Below are positions 23,007 through 34,591 of a DNA stretch of 64,000 bases, in pieces. A program made the position numbers and the translations under genes. The notes beneath the pieces are model-generated. The model was not told where the DNA came from. It saw only the letters and a program-made list of their open reading frames with translations, and searched no databases. This stretch comes from Nectonema munidae (taxonomy: Eukaryota > Nematomorpha > Nectonematoida > Nectonematidae): positions 789,501 to 853,500 of the forward strand of contig JAUIRK010000896.1 of NCBI GenBank assembly GCA_030549495.1, written 5' to 3'. Positions within the stretch are counted from its first letter, which is position 1. Every line of letters begins with the position of its first letter.

Positions 23007-23824
23007 ACAGTGAAACTTCGATATCTCGAACATGTGATATCTCGAAGTATCGGTTATCTCGAAGTTCTTTTATGGTACGAACTTTTTTCCCTATACATTA
23101 CATGTAAATAAGTTTCGATATCTCGAACTCTGATATCTTGAATAACCCGCATATCTCGAAGTATTTAATTGTTACAAGCATCAAATTTACTATGTTTATC
23201 TCGAACTTTTTACATACGTAAATAATCATTTACAACAAAACACTAAATAATAAAAAATAAATGTTCTCTAGTAATATTGCAGCAATACATCAGGGACCCT
23301 TTCCCTCTCCCCTTCACCTAATGTTTTCCTAGGGGGCAAAACCCCATTTTGCTACTCTCCCCCTTCTCCCCAATAAATTTCAGTGTTTAAAATTTTATTT
23401 ATGGAAAAATTGTTGCCATATTTTTCTTCAATAAATTAAGTTTGTAATGAAAATCTTAATGAAAGTAATATGTCAACATCATCAAAGCTGCTTAGAGAAG
23501 TGATGTAAAACTAGGCATACGATGTGTGATGATCATGGATTTCCATTTTTTTATGCCTTCATCAAATCATCTACCATTTTTTGGACTTTCTGTTTCCTTG
23601 AGTCCGACTTACTGACGTTGATTTAAAATAAAATGCACTTTAAAAAGATATCAGAATCTGTTTATTTTAGCAGAGTTACTTTAGATCTAACAAGCAGACA
23701 AAAAACATACCGGTCGATACTTATTTTTCAAAAAATGGACTTGATAATAGTTTTCTTGATATTTTGGATATCTCGAAGTTTTTGTTTAGTCCCTTCAAAT
23801 CCGAGATAACGAGGTTTTACTGTA
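23007..23824. mobile_element. pogo/Tigger-type MITE with repeated TATCTCGAA motifs
   Basis: The left terminus acagtgaaacttcgatatct and the right terminus gataacgaggttttactgt are an inverted pair of the widespread pogo/Tigger form. The motif tatctcgaa or its variants recurs about eight times near the left end (23030-23200) and again near 23770. The roughly 800-bp interior includes G+C-richer non-coding sequence at 23285-23390. No transposase remains. Confidence 0.7.
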
Positions 23825-26263
23825 ATTGAAAAGATACAGATTTAAACAAAATGTCAATTTTATGTTAGAAATAATAGGTTAATTTTTAAAGTATTGTTTA
23901 ATAAAATTCAGGCTTAATAATATTTCTAAACAAATATTATTATAACATTTACTCTCCGCCTTACTATTATAAAAGACCAAAGGTCCCCATTGAAAAATTA
24001 GTTTATAGACTGACAAATAAAAAATGTAAAAATCGATCAAAAAACAAACTTCAAAAAATTTTTGTTTGAGATTTTTAAATAGAAAATAATGGATGAAAAA
24101 TGCATCAAAATTTTATTATTTTATATCAAACCTTTTTAAGACACTATTAGGTAGTTCAGGGAGCCGTATTAATTTTATATTATCAAGGACTTCTTTAGTA
24201 AGTTCAAAAGACTGAGGCAGATTGTATTGCAAGGGCTCTATAAAGAGCACTTTGGGAAACACATTCTGTCATCTGTTCCTGCTCTGGACAGAGACCGAAG
24301 TTCAAAGAGAGTATGAGAGCTGAAGAACTAATCAATACTGACAATGAAGCTTTCTATACAGAATAAATCGAGGATAACTGGGAGGATAGTTAAAGGAATT
24401 AGTAAACAGTAAAACAAGCGCAGAAGATTGCCATGAAAACTATGAAGTAAAATCTTTTAAGCGTTTAAATATCTTAAACTTACTTTTGGATAGGAAATAA
24501 CTTTCTTGTTAACAAGATATAATATAAATTAAGGCAACAATCTAAAAATTGTATAACAAGCAACTGTATTGTATTCTTTTTGTAAATCTTGTATGGGTTA
24601 TAAAATTTTAAAAAAACAACCAATCAGAAAATACTTTAATTGTGGAATAAATAAATGAATATTCTTGATGGTGAATTTTAATTACGAGGATAAAACTTTG
24701 TGATGATGATGATGATAACACTAAATTTAAGGCATACTTTTACTGCGATCTTTGAATGATAATAATCTTTTTTAATTGTATTGAAAAGGTTAACATTAAA
24801 AAGGTTTATTTTATATAATTATAAATTATACACTATGCAGATAAATAATAATTAACGTAGCTAAAAATTTGTTTTTGAAACTATCGAGGCATAATATATT
24901 TTTTGACAGAAGAGACGTTGACTATAATATATTTTAATACAACTTTTCCAAAAAAAATTTAATATAATTTTATCTATTTTAATTCTATAAATTCATTTCA
25001 TACACATATAAAAGTTAAAATTAAGAATATTAATAATTTCCAAAATGAACATAATTCCAATAATAATTCTTATTTCAGAGATAAAAATTACTTTTTAAAA
25101 AAATTAATGGAGTAGAGAATTTTTTTATACTCTTAGTACAATAAAATGCAGCCTGTGTCTCTAAAAGCTATTCAAAATGATTTAAATAGGCGTCTGAAAA
25201 AAATAAAAGAACCTTATTTAACAAGATCCATGGAACATAAAACATTTGAGGATTTAAGTTATGTGTGATATCTCCAAATTTGCGCAACATTTCACTACCA
25301 TCAGAAGAAAGCGCACACTTTTCTAAAGAATTCCAGTTGAATCCGGCTTGCAGAGCACACTAAAAAAAGCAGGAGAAGGTTAAGAAAAGCACTTTAAAAC
25401 TCTTGTTAGAATGACAGGGCATGATTTTTTGAAAGAACTAGAGTGTAAGACGAAAAAATAAAGTTGATTTGGAATTTGAAATAATTTAGTCTTATACGAG
25501 TTAACAGTAAAACTTCTTTCTGCAGACACCTCTTTATTCCGTCCATATACAAAATAAGAACATTTTATTATGAATATAATATTTTAGTCCGAAGTATCAA
25601 TTTGTAATAATCATTCATTTCTTCAATAAAGATAGTTCTTTGACCTATATTTATTAACCCATTAAATGACAATATAACCTAGAGGTTATATTATCTCTAC
25701 CTTCTAAAATTTAATCTGAAATTGAGTTTCTGTTATTTTTATAATTTTATATGAAATAAAGTTGGAATTTTATAAATCAGTTAATTAAATTATTTGTTTT
25801 TTTTATATTTTTCCCATTTGAAAAAGTGTTTTGATCTTCAAATTTACAAATATAACATACTTTATATTTTTTCAAAACTTAACAGTTTTATTTTTCATAT
25901 TGAGTGTAAATTCAATCCATTACGAAGGAAATATAAGCATAAAAATTTTTAAAAATTTGTAGTTTAATCAAATGATAATGTAATTACTTTTAGGTTATGC
26001 TGTCGCACAAGTATAATGCAAATTTTTGTTTCAAATAAAGCGTCATTAGAGATTTTGAGTTAATTTGTTTTGTATAGAGCCTCTGAATTATCAACATATG
26101 GGGGCATGGAAAGGGTCATACATTGTCTTCAATATATTTGTCTCATGACGTAATGTTTTTGAAGGAGTAATAAGTATTCAATAGGGTGACAATATTATAT
26201 GGAGTAAAAAAATAAAAATGATAAACACCTTCTCTTACCCCTTTATTTTTTCCTTTTAGGTTT
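23825..26263. other. A/T-rich DNA; one TTAA/palindrome remnant
   Basis: No gene was recognised. At 25654 the sequence ttaacccattaaatgac is followed by a near-perfect 22-bp palindrome at 25671-25692 (arms aatataacct and aggttatatt). This copies the layout of the TTAA MITEs elsewhere, but no right end was found. Confidence 0.45.
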
Positions 26264-26567
26264 TGTATTATTCAAATAACCTTTCTTCATTATTATTATT
26301 ATTACTATTATCATCATTTTTGTTTATAAACTTACACATAATATCTTTTCATTTAACCATAATTATCTGTCATAGTTATATTTATTTTTGTCATTAATTA
26401 TTTGTCATTAACACTTCTCTGAACATCACAATTCTTCTATTCTATTAATATAGACTTTTCTTTTACTATGCAAATTCTTATATATATATATATATGTAGT
26501 TATGTCTTTTCACGCGCTATTTGTTGAATAAAAGCTCCAGCCTTTCAGATTCTTTCTATTCATCACA
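26264..26567 (+). repeat. 5' LTR with TATA box, start site and poly(A) signal
   Basis: A TATATA run at 26479-26495 lies 27-43 bases upstream of the predicted RNA start at 26522. An AATAAA polyadenylation signal lies at 26527-26532. R would therefore begin at 26522, and R plus U5 would be about 46 nt. This start is inferred from the TATA spacing and from complementarity to the site just after the LTR. Confidence 0.75.
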
Positions 26568-26580
26568 ATTTTATTCAACA
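26522..26580 (+). promoter_or_regulatory. Candidate self-priming stem: RNA 5' end paired with primer-binding site
   Basis: tgttgaataaaa (26522-26533, the predicted RNA 5' end) is perfectly complementary over 12 bases to ttttattcaaca (26569-26580). The latter begins two bases after the LTR ends, where a primer-binding site is expected. The loop is 35 nt. I see no obvious match to a usual tRNA 3' end. The arrangement is that of Tf1 of fission yeast, where the first 11 nt of the mRNA prime minus-strand synthesis. Confidence 0.65.
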
Positions 26581-26591
26581 TCCAACCCTTT

Positions 26592-27730
26592 ATGGAAAAA
26601 GCCGTCAGACCAAAGGAGTTCAACGTTCTCCCTAACGAAGAACAAAGTGGAAAATTATGGAAGCACTGGTTTAGAGGATTCACTTACTACCTTGACTGTT
26701 TGAAGGATCACAGCCCCAACAAGCTTGAACTTCTCATCATTCACTTGGGACCTGACGTTGCTGAAAGCATTCAAAAAGCGTCAAGTTATGAGATGGCAAT
26801 AAAGCAATTGGAAAGTGCATACGTCAAAGTTCCTAACGAAGTTCATGCAAGGCACCTCCTCTCAACGCGCGTTCAATCAAGTGACGAGACCGTCGACTCT
26901 TTCTTTCAATCCTTGAAGGTGTTATCCATGAATTGCGAATTCAAAGAAGTAACGCCGATGAGCACAAAGATCTTTTCATAAGAGATTCTCTCATCTCTGG
27001 ATTGAGGAACAGTGCTATTCGAACCAGACTTCTTGAAAACACGAAACTTGATCTCAACACCGCAGTCAATCAAGCTAGAGCTATGGAGCAAGCTTTAAGC
27101 CAAAGCGAAAGCTACGCGTCCAATACCCTAACGCTTGCTGCAACCGCAAACGAGAACCAACCTGATGAACTCTCAACCCGTCAAAATCGTGAAGCGTCAG
27201 AGATGGATAGTTGTTCTTCCTTTTTAAAATCTTCAAATGGAAATTGCTACTTCTGTGGAGGTAAAAGACACCCTAGAAACTCTAGAGAGTTGTGTCCTGC
27301 CAAGCGTCATACCTGCTTCAAGTGTGGTAAACTTGGACATTTCTCCAAAGTTTGTCGATCTGCAAGGAAAAACGTTTCAAACATCAATGGAACGTCGAAG
27401 AAATCCAGCTGGAAAAGCATCGTTCTTCTCAACGGCTCTAAATGTCAAGTACTCGTCGACACTGGGAGCACCGACAACTTCTTGGACAAAGATACTGCTC
27501 GTCGACTGAATTTGAAGCTATATCCCTGCATTGGTGATGGGGAGCTAAAGCCTGACAAGGATCGCATCAAACCTCTGACAGAAATGCCAATACCGCGAAG
27601 TTCTGCTGAAATGAAAAGAATGATGGGATTCTTCTCATATTACGCCAAATGGATTCAATTTATCTGCAGATGCGTTATCACGTGCATGTTCAATTTCAAA
27701 AGACTCGACGAAGCTAAAAGAGCTGCATGA
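26592..27730 (+). pseudogene. Gypsy gag-protease with residual RT, frameshifted
   Basis: The gag frame starts at ATG 26592, 25 bases after the LTR. It continues to 26981 and then resumes in another frame from about 26950 after a one-base deletion. The second Gypsy copy in this window shows the continuous reading. Two zinc knuckles follow, one CX2CX4HX7C and one CX2CX4HX4C (CFKCGKLGHFSKVC, about 27312-27355). An aspartic protease follows with VLVDTGSTDNFLD. The frame then runs directly into the RT thumb/connection region (KPDKDRIKPL, KRMMGFFSYY), so the RT catalytic core has been removed by an internal deletion. The product would be a gag-protease polyprotein; no reverse transcriptase activity is possible. 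Confidence 0.85.
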
Positions 27731-28286
27731 CTCACTGATCCATCCTGGAGTGCGAAGAATGAGTCACTTTGTCAGAGAAAAGAACCTACCCTTTTCAATG
27801 GACGAAATAAAAGTGATGACAAAGAACTGCCAAGTCTGTTGTAAATGCAAACCAAGATTCTTCAAGTCTTACGGAGACCACATGGTAAAGTCTACAAAAC
27901 CATTTGATAGACTATCTATCGACTTCAAAGGTCCTTTGCCATCAGAAACCAAGAACAAGTACATTCTCACTATCATTGACGAGTATTCTAGATTTCCATT
28001 TGCTTTTCCTTGCAAGGATACGACGTCAACTACGGTAATAAAATGTTTGCAAGAAGTTTTTGCAATCTTTGGACTACCTAAATATGTACACTCAGATCGC
28101 GGGAGCTCATTTTTATCGAGTGAACTTAAAACTTTTCTTTTAAGTAAAGGCGTAGCCTCGACTTTCACATCTCCAAACGAAGAACCCAGCAACGGTGAAG
28201 AATCAAAAGTGGAAGCACCACACCTAAGAAGATCAACAAGGGAACGAAAGCCTGTCAAGAAATATGGCATAGACAATTCCCATTAG
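27655..28286 (+). pseudogene. Gypsy integrase fragment
   Basis: Begins in the linker just before integrase (ADALSR motif at about 27665) and continues through HDSLIHPGVRRM and a Cys pair (CQVCCKC), the zinc-binding N-terminal region. The core follows, with FDRLSIDFKGPLP (first catalytic Asp), FPFAFPCKD and YVHSDRGSSFLS (second Asp). The reading then jumps to a charged tail, SNGEESKVEAPHLRRSTRER, so the catalytic Glu region and most of the C-terminal domain are deleted. The frame stays open to TAG at 28284-28286, eleven bases before the 3' LTR. Not an active integrase. Confidence 0.85.
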
Positions 28287-28296
28287 TGCGGAAGAT

Positions 28297-28600
28297 TGTA
28301 TTATTCAAATAACCTTTCTTCATTATTATTATTATTACTATTATCATCATTTTTGTTTATAAACTTACACATAATATCTTTTCATTTAACCATAATTATC
28401 TGTCATAGTTATATTTATTTTTGTCATTAATTATTTGTCATTAACACTTCTCTGAACATCACAATTCTTCTATTCTATTAATATAGACTTTTCTTTTACT
28501 ATGCAAATTCTTATATATATATATATATGTAGTTATGTCTTTTCACGCGCTATTTGTTGAATAAAAGCTCCAGCCTTTCAGATTCTTTCTATTCATCACA
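28297..28600 (+). repeat. 3' LTR
   Basis: Same 304 bp as the 5' LTR. A short purine stretch (gcggaaga) sits just upstream and could be the polypurine tract; it is shorter than usual. Confidence 0.9.
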
Positions 28601-28650
28601 GGTTTATAAACATACATGCAGAAAAACTTCCTTTTTTCCTCTAAATTTAA

Positions 28651-31131
28651 AGGTTGCGCAAGCTCAATAAATATAATATAAGCAGCATTTCAGTGCATTT
28701 TTTTAATTTGATAATTTTTTTTATACATTTTCAATCCTAATGTTTAGTGTCTTAGAAATGAATGCATGTACTAAAAGAACAAGAACTATGTGGTTAGTTG
28801 AGAATACATATGAATCGTTTTCTGATAGTAAGCTTCCATCTACTAAGAGAATCGTTTTGGGTAGACTTTTACATCTTCATCGAATCAAAGGAAAGACATT
28901 GACAGAACGTGCAAAAACAACTGTTGAAGAGCTTCTGCTGATTTTGAGCAAGGCAAGATTGCCAATTAAGCAAAATTATAACATTATTAAAAAGTTAAGA
29001 GAGTTTTATTTACAGTCAAGTGGCAAAATTTTAGTAAAAGCTCAAAAAGGAAATCTGATAATCAAAAAAGAAGAAAATTTCTCGAGCACACTTGATGACT
29101 TATTTGATGTTGCTCATCAAGATGCTTTCAAAATAATAAATTGTGAAGAAGATAGAGACTTTTTGCAAGCTCAAAGAGAAAAGGGAGGAAAGGATCCATG
29201 TTAAAAATCGATAGAAAGCTTACAGGTCTAGAAAAACGTAGAAAGAAAAAACTAGAAGCTGAAGAAAGTAGAAAAGAAAAGGAAGCTGAAAGAAGAGAAG
29301 AACCTGCGTGTTGCTCTAGAGTCTAGATGAAATGGATATGGATTTCACTGGTGAAAAAGATGAGAATGCTGATACCATCTCACTTTTAAAAAGCGGAAAT
29401 GGCGTAGAAAAAATTAAAAAGATTATGACGCCTCAATTAGCATCTGCTTTAGACAGGACAGGTGTCCGTGACAGAAATGCTATGCATATACTTTCTGCTA
29501 CAAAAAAGGCTGTCAATCATGAACCTGATCAGTACACACTTAAAGAGAATCCATTAGAAAAGCTAGATCAAATCGTGAAAACCTCACCAAATCAATAATG
29601 AAAACTTTCCATCCAGATGTGGCTCTCACAGTTAATTGGGATAGTAAGTTGTTACCATCATTGACTTTAGAGGTGAAAAAGTAAATCGCGTTGCTGTTAT
29701 TGTTTCGGGTCTGGGAATAACAAAACTTCTTGCTGTTCCTTTGATTAGAAAGAGTACTGGTTTATCTCAAGCTACAGCTGTTTTAGAAACATTGTCCAAA
29801 TGGAATTTACTAAATCAGGTAACAAGCATGTCATTCGACACTAAAAGCAGCAACACCGGTAAAAACTCAGGAGCTTGCATCATATTGCAAAAGAAAATCA
29901 ACAGAAAATTACTACCACTAGCTTATAGGCATCATATACATGAACTTATTGTTAAGCACGTCTTCGGCGCTTTGCTAGAAGAATACTCTTGTAGTCCAAA
30001 CATTAAACTTTTTCAAGAGTTTCGTAAATCTTGGAAAAACATTAATAAGTCATACCAAGAGTGTTTAACGCTGGTGAAAAATGGAAAGTTTTCGATTTGG
30101 ATGAGTATACAAATCTTATTGAATTTATTCAAAAAAATCATGTGACTTTCAACCAAAGGATGATTATAGAGAACTCCTCAATCTCAGTTTAGTGTTTCTT
30201 GGAGTGCAACAACAAAAAAATATCACAATTTGTGCTCCTGGTGCTTATCACAAGGCCAGGTGGATGGCAAAATTAATTTACTACTTGAAAATATATTTGT
30301 TCAAATCCCAAGCAAAAACAAGCTCTAAAGAACTTTAATGTCTTTATCGTCAAATTTAACATAAAATCATGGTTTATGAGCTCTAGTGCTCACTTAGCTC
30401 CACTGAATGATCTTCAACTGCTTCAAAGTCTCGAAAAATACAAAAAAAAATAACAACAGAGTAGTTACCGTAGCATTTAATGTTTTGAGTCGACACCTTT
30501 GTATTTGAGCGAGCATCTTGTTGCCTTAGCACTATTTGATTCAAGAATAAACAACAGACAACAGAAATTAAGATTGATTCAATTAATTGAAAACCTAGAA
30601 AATGATGACTATCTTGTCACCCATTTTGGCACTCCAGTTCTAAAAGAAGATTTTGAGAAAATTACACTTTCAAGCTTTATCACAAAAAACACAATTAATT
30701 TTTTTGACTTCTTGAAAATATCTCCAAATTTTTTAAAAGAAAATCCAGAATCTTGGGAAAGTGATGAAAATTTTAAGTTGGTAAAACGAACTGTTAACGA
30801 TCTCAAAGTCGTTGATGCAGCTGAGCGTGGAATAGCTCTCATTCAAAATTTTAACAGCATTTTAACTGATCAAGAACAAAAGCAGTACTTACTTCAAGTT
30901 GTTCAGACTCATAGGAAAAACTTCCCTAATGTCAATAAAAAATCCTATTTTACTAATGATGTATAACTACTTATTAATTTTTTGAAAAAAAATTTTTTGA
31001 ATTAAATGTATCTTTCATGCAATATTTATAGTTCTGTGAGAAAAAGATTTAAGTTTCGCCAAATGTACTCAAGCTTTCTTTACGTTAACCATTTTTTACC
31101 ATTAAAACATTCGAGAGCTATGCGCAACCTA
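28651..31131 (+). mobile_element. TTAA-flanked DNA element with an unclassified putative transposase
   Basis: The left terminus aggttgcgcaagctc and the right terminus gagctatgcgcaaccta are inverted copies (one-base offset), bordered by TTAA at 28647-28650 and 31132-31135. The single degenerate gene inside starts 89 bases from the left end and stops about 165 bases from the right end, which fits a one-gene transposon. The TTAA target would suggest piggyBac or Kolobok, but the protein resembles neither that I can recognise. Confidence 0.6.
28740..30966 (+). pseudogene. Putative transposase of an uncharacterised multicopy family
   Basis: Five plus-strand fragments (28740-29204, 29332-29598, 29598-29685, 29690-30145, 30499-30966) read in order like one protein of about 700 residues. 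Visible blocks are an N-terminal helical region, DRDFLQAQREKGGKDP, LTVNWDSKLLP (Asp at 29640), VSGLGITKLLAVPL, TSMSFDTKSSNTG (Asp at 29837), LAYRHHIHELIV, YHKARWMAKLIYYLK and VVDAAERGIALIQNF. The same blocks occur, to my knowledge, in many copies of unnamed proteins in Hydra, aphids and spiders. The two Asp positions, one before and one after hydrophobic strands, would suit an RNase H-like nuclease fold. That is inference. At least four frame breaks make this copy dead. Confidence 0.6.
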
Positions 31132-32911
31132 TTAACAATACTTTTTCGAGCTAGGTTTTTTCAGTTTTTTGGTTTTATCAAAAAGAAAATTTTAAAAGGG
31201 TAAGAAACGATATTTAATAAAAATTCAAAAAAATTGGCACCCTAGTATTCAACTGCCAGGAATAAAAATTTGTGATACATGTATGCATGCGAACATAAAC
31301 AATTAAATATAGTTGGTAAAATAATAAATAATTTAGTTGAATATCAAAGGTGAGAAGGCCTCATATATCTAAAAAGAGATTTGATGATTTTTCTTGATTT
31401 GATCATGCACATACAGTGATGTATATATTTTCGTAAGGCTGGTACAATTGAAAATTCATATAGCATTTTTGAACTCATTAGAAAAAAATCATTTACATAC
31501 GAAATTAGTTATAGCGTAAAGTCAAATAAAAGTATGGAAAATTTACTATTCATTTTGTTTTTTTCACTCCTTGAATTGTCAAAGTAATATTTTGAAATAT
31601 ACATATGCGCTATGCGTGGGTGTCTTATAGAGACCAGAAAGAGTTGTGTAAACTCCAACCAGGGTTGGGCCGATTCTAGATGATGATTATGTTTTTCTAA
31701 ATTTTAAATTAAAATATGAAGTTGAACACGTTAATTCATATATAGAAGACAGGAATTTATTTGAACCAGCTGGTAAACTTGAAGAATTAACAACGATATT
31801 CTCATGTCAATAGTAAAATGTTTAACTCATCAAAGTCATAAATTAAATTGTATTTTAGGTCTAAATTGATTCCGTTTAAGAGAGATAAAATCAATGCAAA
31901 CAAAAGTGCATAAATTATATGTAAGGAAACCGTATTTTAATGAAGATGTATCTAAGGCGGGTTACTGTATAATTTATAGGATTTACAATTGGCTATTGGC
32001 CCACCCTAAAGTGTTGGTCAAATTTAAAAAAAAACTAGTTCATCTAAAACCATTAAAACCGTTCACGAAGAGTGAGAAACACCAAAATAAGATATTATTA
32101 TATTATATAAGCAGTAAAAGATATCAAAATATGAACAAAAGTTTGGCACGTTTTAGATTTTTCAACATTTTGAAATGAATAATAGATTGATTACGCTATT
32201 AAAAGAGGAAGGAACATTTCTATGAAAAGATGAACAACCAATAAAGTGAAAGGAATCACCAGGATTTCGAAAGCCACCTTTAAGAGAACATGCCTAATAA
32301 AAAAAATATTAAGATATCAAATTAACTTCGCCCCTTTAAATGTAATCGTGTACTAATAATAAGCACAAAGGATCACTAAAAATCTAGGAAATACGAATAG
32401 TCTGCTCTAAGTTATGAAAACAAACCTAGGACATAAAGTGTTTAAAAATAAATTTATAATAAACCTTTTTTTTCAAAAAAAAATTTAAGAAAAATTATTT
32501 TATATAATTAAAAATTTTATAGAAAAATTATTTAAAAATAAATTAATATATAAATATTTTTTTTAATTTTTCAATAAAAAGTAAATTTATGAGATACTAT
32601 TTTTATAAATTTATAATTTTATAAAAGATATATTTAAAAAATAAATAATATTTGTATTTTTAGTAAGTTAGTTTCTTAGTAAAAATTACTAATTAATATG
32701 TTTATATAAAAACTACACAGACAAGCCTTTCCAACATATTTAAGTCCAATGTTTCTAAAGGAAACCCCGACGATATCTTACTTTCGATGCAATTAAATAG
32801 AAATTAGTAAAGTCGTCTTTTTGAACGGGTGATGGGGTAATGAAGGTTGAATAAGCTCAATGAGGATTAATTGAGAAGAATTGAATATGTTTGTTATAGA
32901 CAGATAGTCGT
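31132..32911. other. A/T-rich DNA without recognised gene
   Basis: The 94-codon frame at 31894-32178 is lysine-rich and shows no domain. Extreme A/T low complexity lies at 32450-32700. A hAT-like end, ccagggttgggccgatt, near 31661 has no visible partner. Confidence 0.4.
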
Positions 32912-33038
32912 TTAAACCCTTTGAGGACCAGTGTGACACCGGTGTACCATGAAATGAAAATCGTTTGCTTTAAGTATATAAAATTCCATTGAAAAAAGCA
33001 GACGATTAGTCTTGAAAATTCTGGTCCTCAAAGGGAAT
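32912..33038 (+). mobile_element. TTAA-flanked MITE, family B, copy 1
   Basis: Starts ttaaaccctttgaggaccag and ends ctggtcctcaaaggga with TTAA decayed on the right. A palindromic core, acaccggtgt, lies at 32936-32945 beside the left end. Internal blocks atcgtttgcttt and gcagacgatt are also found in families A and D1. It is the reverse-oriented relative of 37307-37435. Confidence 0.7.
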
Positions 33039-33221
33039 AGAGGTGGTCGTTAAGGCAGGTTTGACTACACTTAGGCACGTTGATAGAAGATGGCATCTTT
33101 ATTTTGCCCCCTTCCACTGGAAAACTCTTGAAATATATAAATGTAGTCCAAGTTATTAGGTGAACAAAAGTCAACTTTTAAGTGATGCTTTCCTATTCTG
33201 ACACTTTTTAATCCGATAATT

Positions 33222-33355
33222 CAATTGGTTATCGACGACAGTCGACATATGTCGACTTTACAAAAATGTAAATCGTCTGTATTTATTAATGCTTTTTAAT
33301 ACAAATCTTCTGCTTTATACTAGATGTCTGATTATTGTGGTCGTTAACGGGTTAA
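33222..33355 (-). mobile_element. TTAA-flanked MITE, family A, copy 3
   Basis: Reversed relative to copies 1 and 2. Ends gtggtcgttaacgggttaa on the right. The palindrome gtcgacatatgtcgac at 33241-33256 is perfect. Its central four bases are ATAT where copies 1 and 2 have TATA, so palindromy is kept despite the change. Confidence 0.7.
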
Positions 33356-33896
33356 TATATCCAACAATTTTTTTGTAAATAATAAGGTCCATGACTATTT
33401 GTGTATTTCTTAATTTATAAATCCGACAAATTTTAGGTTCTTTTAGTATTGAAAATGATGAATCAAACCAGGGGCGCACATCCGGGGGGCGAAAATGACC
33501 TTCGCCCCCCACCCCCCCCCCCCCAATAATTTTCTATAAGTAAGAGTTGCTGCTTGTTTATAAAACATGTATGATGATCGCATAGAAGGAATGCAGACTT
33601 TCGAATCAATCAAACATTATGCCAAGCTGCTCTGAAATTCCTATCGAACATATTTTACAGAGATGCGTGTGAGCTATATAATAATAATCCATTGCTTCAA
33701 TATGCACACAGGTCACAGAGCAAACATGTTGATGATCCACTAGATTTTCTCATCTTCTGTCACAGTGATTCTATTTCTCTTTATGTCTCCTCTGTTTTTC
33801 TCTTCCGCTTTCTCTGCTAAAACTCAATCATTCACTCAAGCTCTCAAGCCCTCTTCTCTTGTTAAGCTCTACTATCTCATTCAGCTCTCTTCTCTC

Positions 33897-34073
33897 CAGT
33901 GACGTAGCTAGGCTGGGGCATGAGGGGTCGTGCCCACACTCCTATGTACCGCATGGTGCCACTATGCGTCTTATGCGATATCAGTTTTTGAAAATTTCTC
34001 CAATGAAAGGATCAAGAGTTTTTTGTTTTTAAATTGTGCCTCTTCTATCAACTTTTTTTTGACTACACCACTG
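33897..34073. mobile_element. hAT-type MITE, CAGTGRCGTAGC terminus
   Basis: Termini cagtgacgtagctaggc and gactacaccactg are an inverted pair. Flanks cttctctc (33889-33896) and cttctgtc (34074-34081) match at 7 of 8. The same terminus family bounds element B at 55377-63693. Confidence 0.65.
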
Positions 34074-34591
34074 CTTCTGTCTAATTTGCATTTAGAGTTA
34101 AATTAAAATAGTTTTCAATCGTTACAATTTTATATCAATGAATATTGTTAGACTCGCACTAAGAATATTTTTTCAACAAAAGTCACCAAATCTTTATCAC
34201 TACGTTTGCTACATTTTTTAACATTTGAAAACTTTAATTTTTTCAAGTCAAGAAATTTTTTTCAATACTTATTTGGGAATGAATGTTTTGATTTTATCTA
34301 TTCAGTTTAAAAGCAAGAATACTCTATTTGCTTAATATTTGAGCAGAGATATTTTTTATAATGTTCGATTGTTAAATTTTATAACTAACACCGTACATAA
34401 TCAAATCACTTTTTTTAAGAAAATTTGTAGATTATTATAATAAAAATATAATATCGAAACAAAATGTTTCATTTGTTAAAAATGTACTTGATCTATTTAT
34501 GACAGCTGTCAGAATTTTATTTGTAGACAGAAATATTCAAAAAAAAAGCAATGATTTTCTTTTCTCGTATACTTTGATTTATGTTAGTTTA

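Larger units (their letters stand above)
26264..28600 (+). mobile_element. Ty3/Gypsy LTR retrotransposon, internally deleted, apparently recent
   Basis: Two 304-bp LTRs (26264-26567 and 28297-28600) start TG and end CA and look identical base for base on reading. The element is flanked by a perfect 5-bp duplication ggttt (26259-26263 and 28601-28605). The interior, about 1.7 kb, keeps gag, zinc knuckles, protease, the end of reverse transcriptase, the RNase H-integrase junction and part of integrase. Most of reverse transcriptase and RNase H and the middle of integrase are deleted. Identical LTRs with a deleted pol suggest mobilisation in trans by intact relatives. Confidence 0.9.

Noticed and set aside
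26933-26990. Programmed -1 frameshift in gag
   Set aside because: The break lies mid-gag without a slippery heptamer, and the second Gypsy copy supports a simple one-base deletion.
27869-28276. A minus-strand gene across the Gypsy integrase
   Set aside because: The plus strand carries clear integrase motifs; this is its complement.
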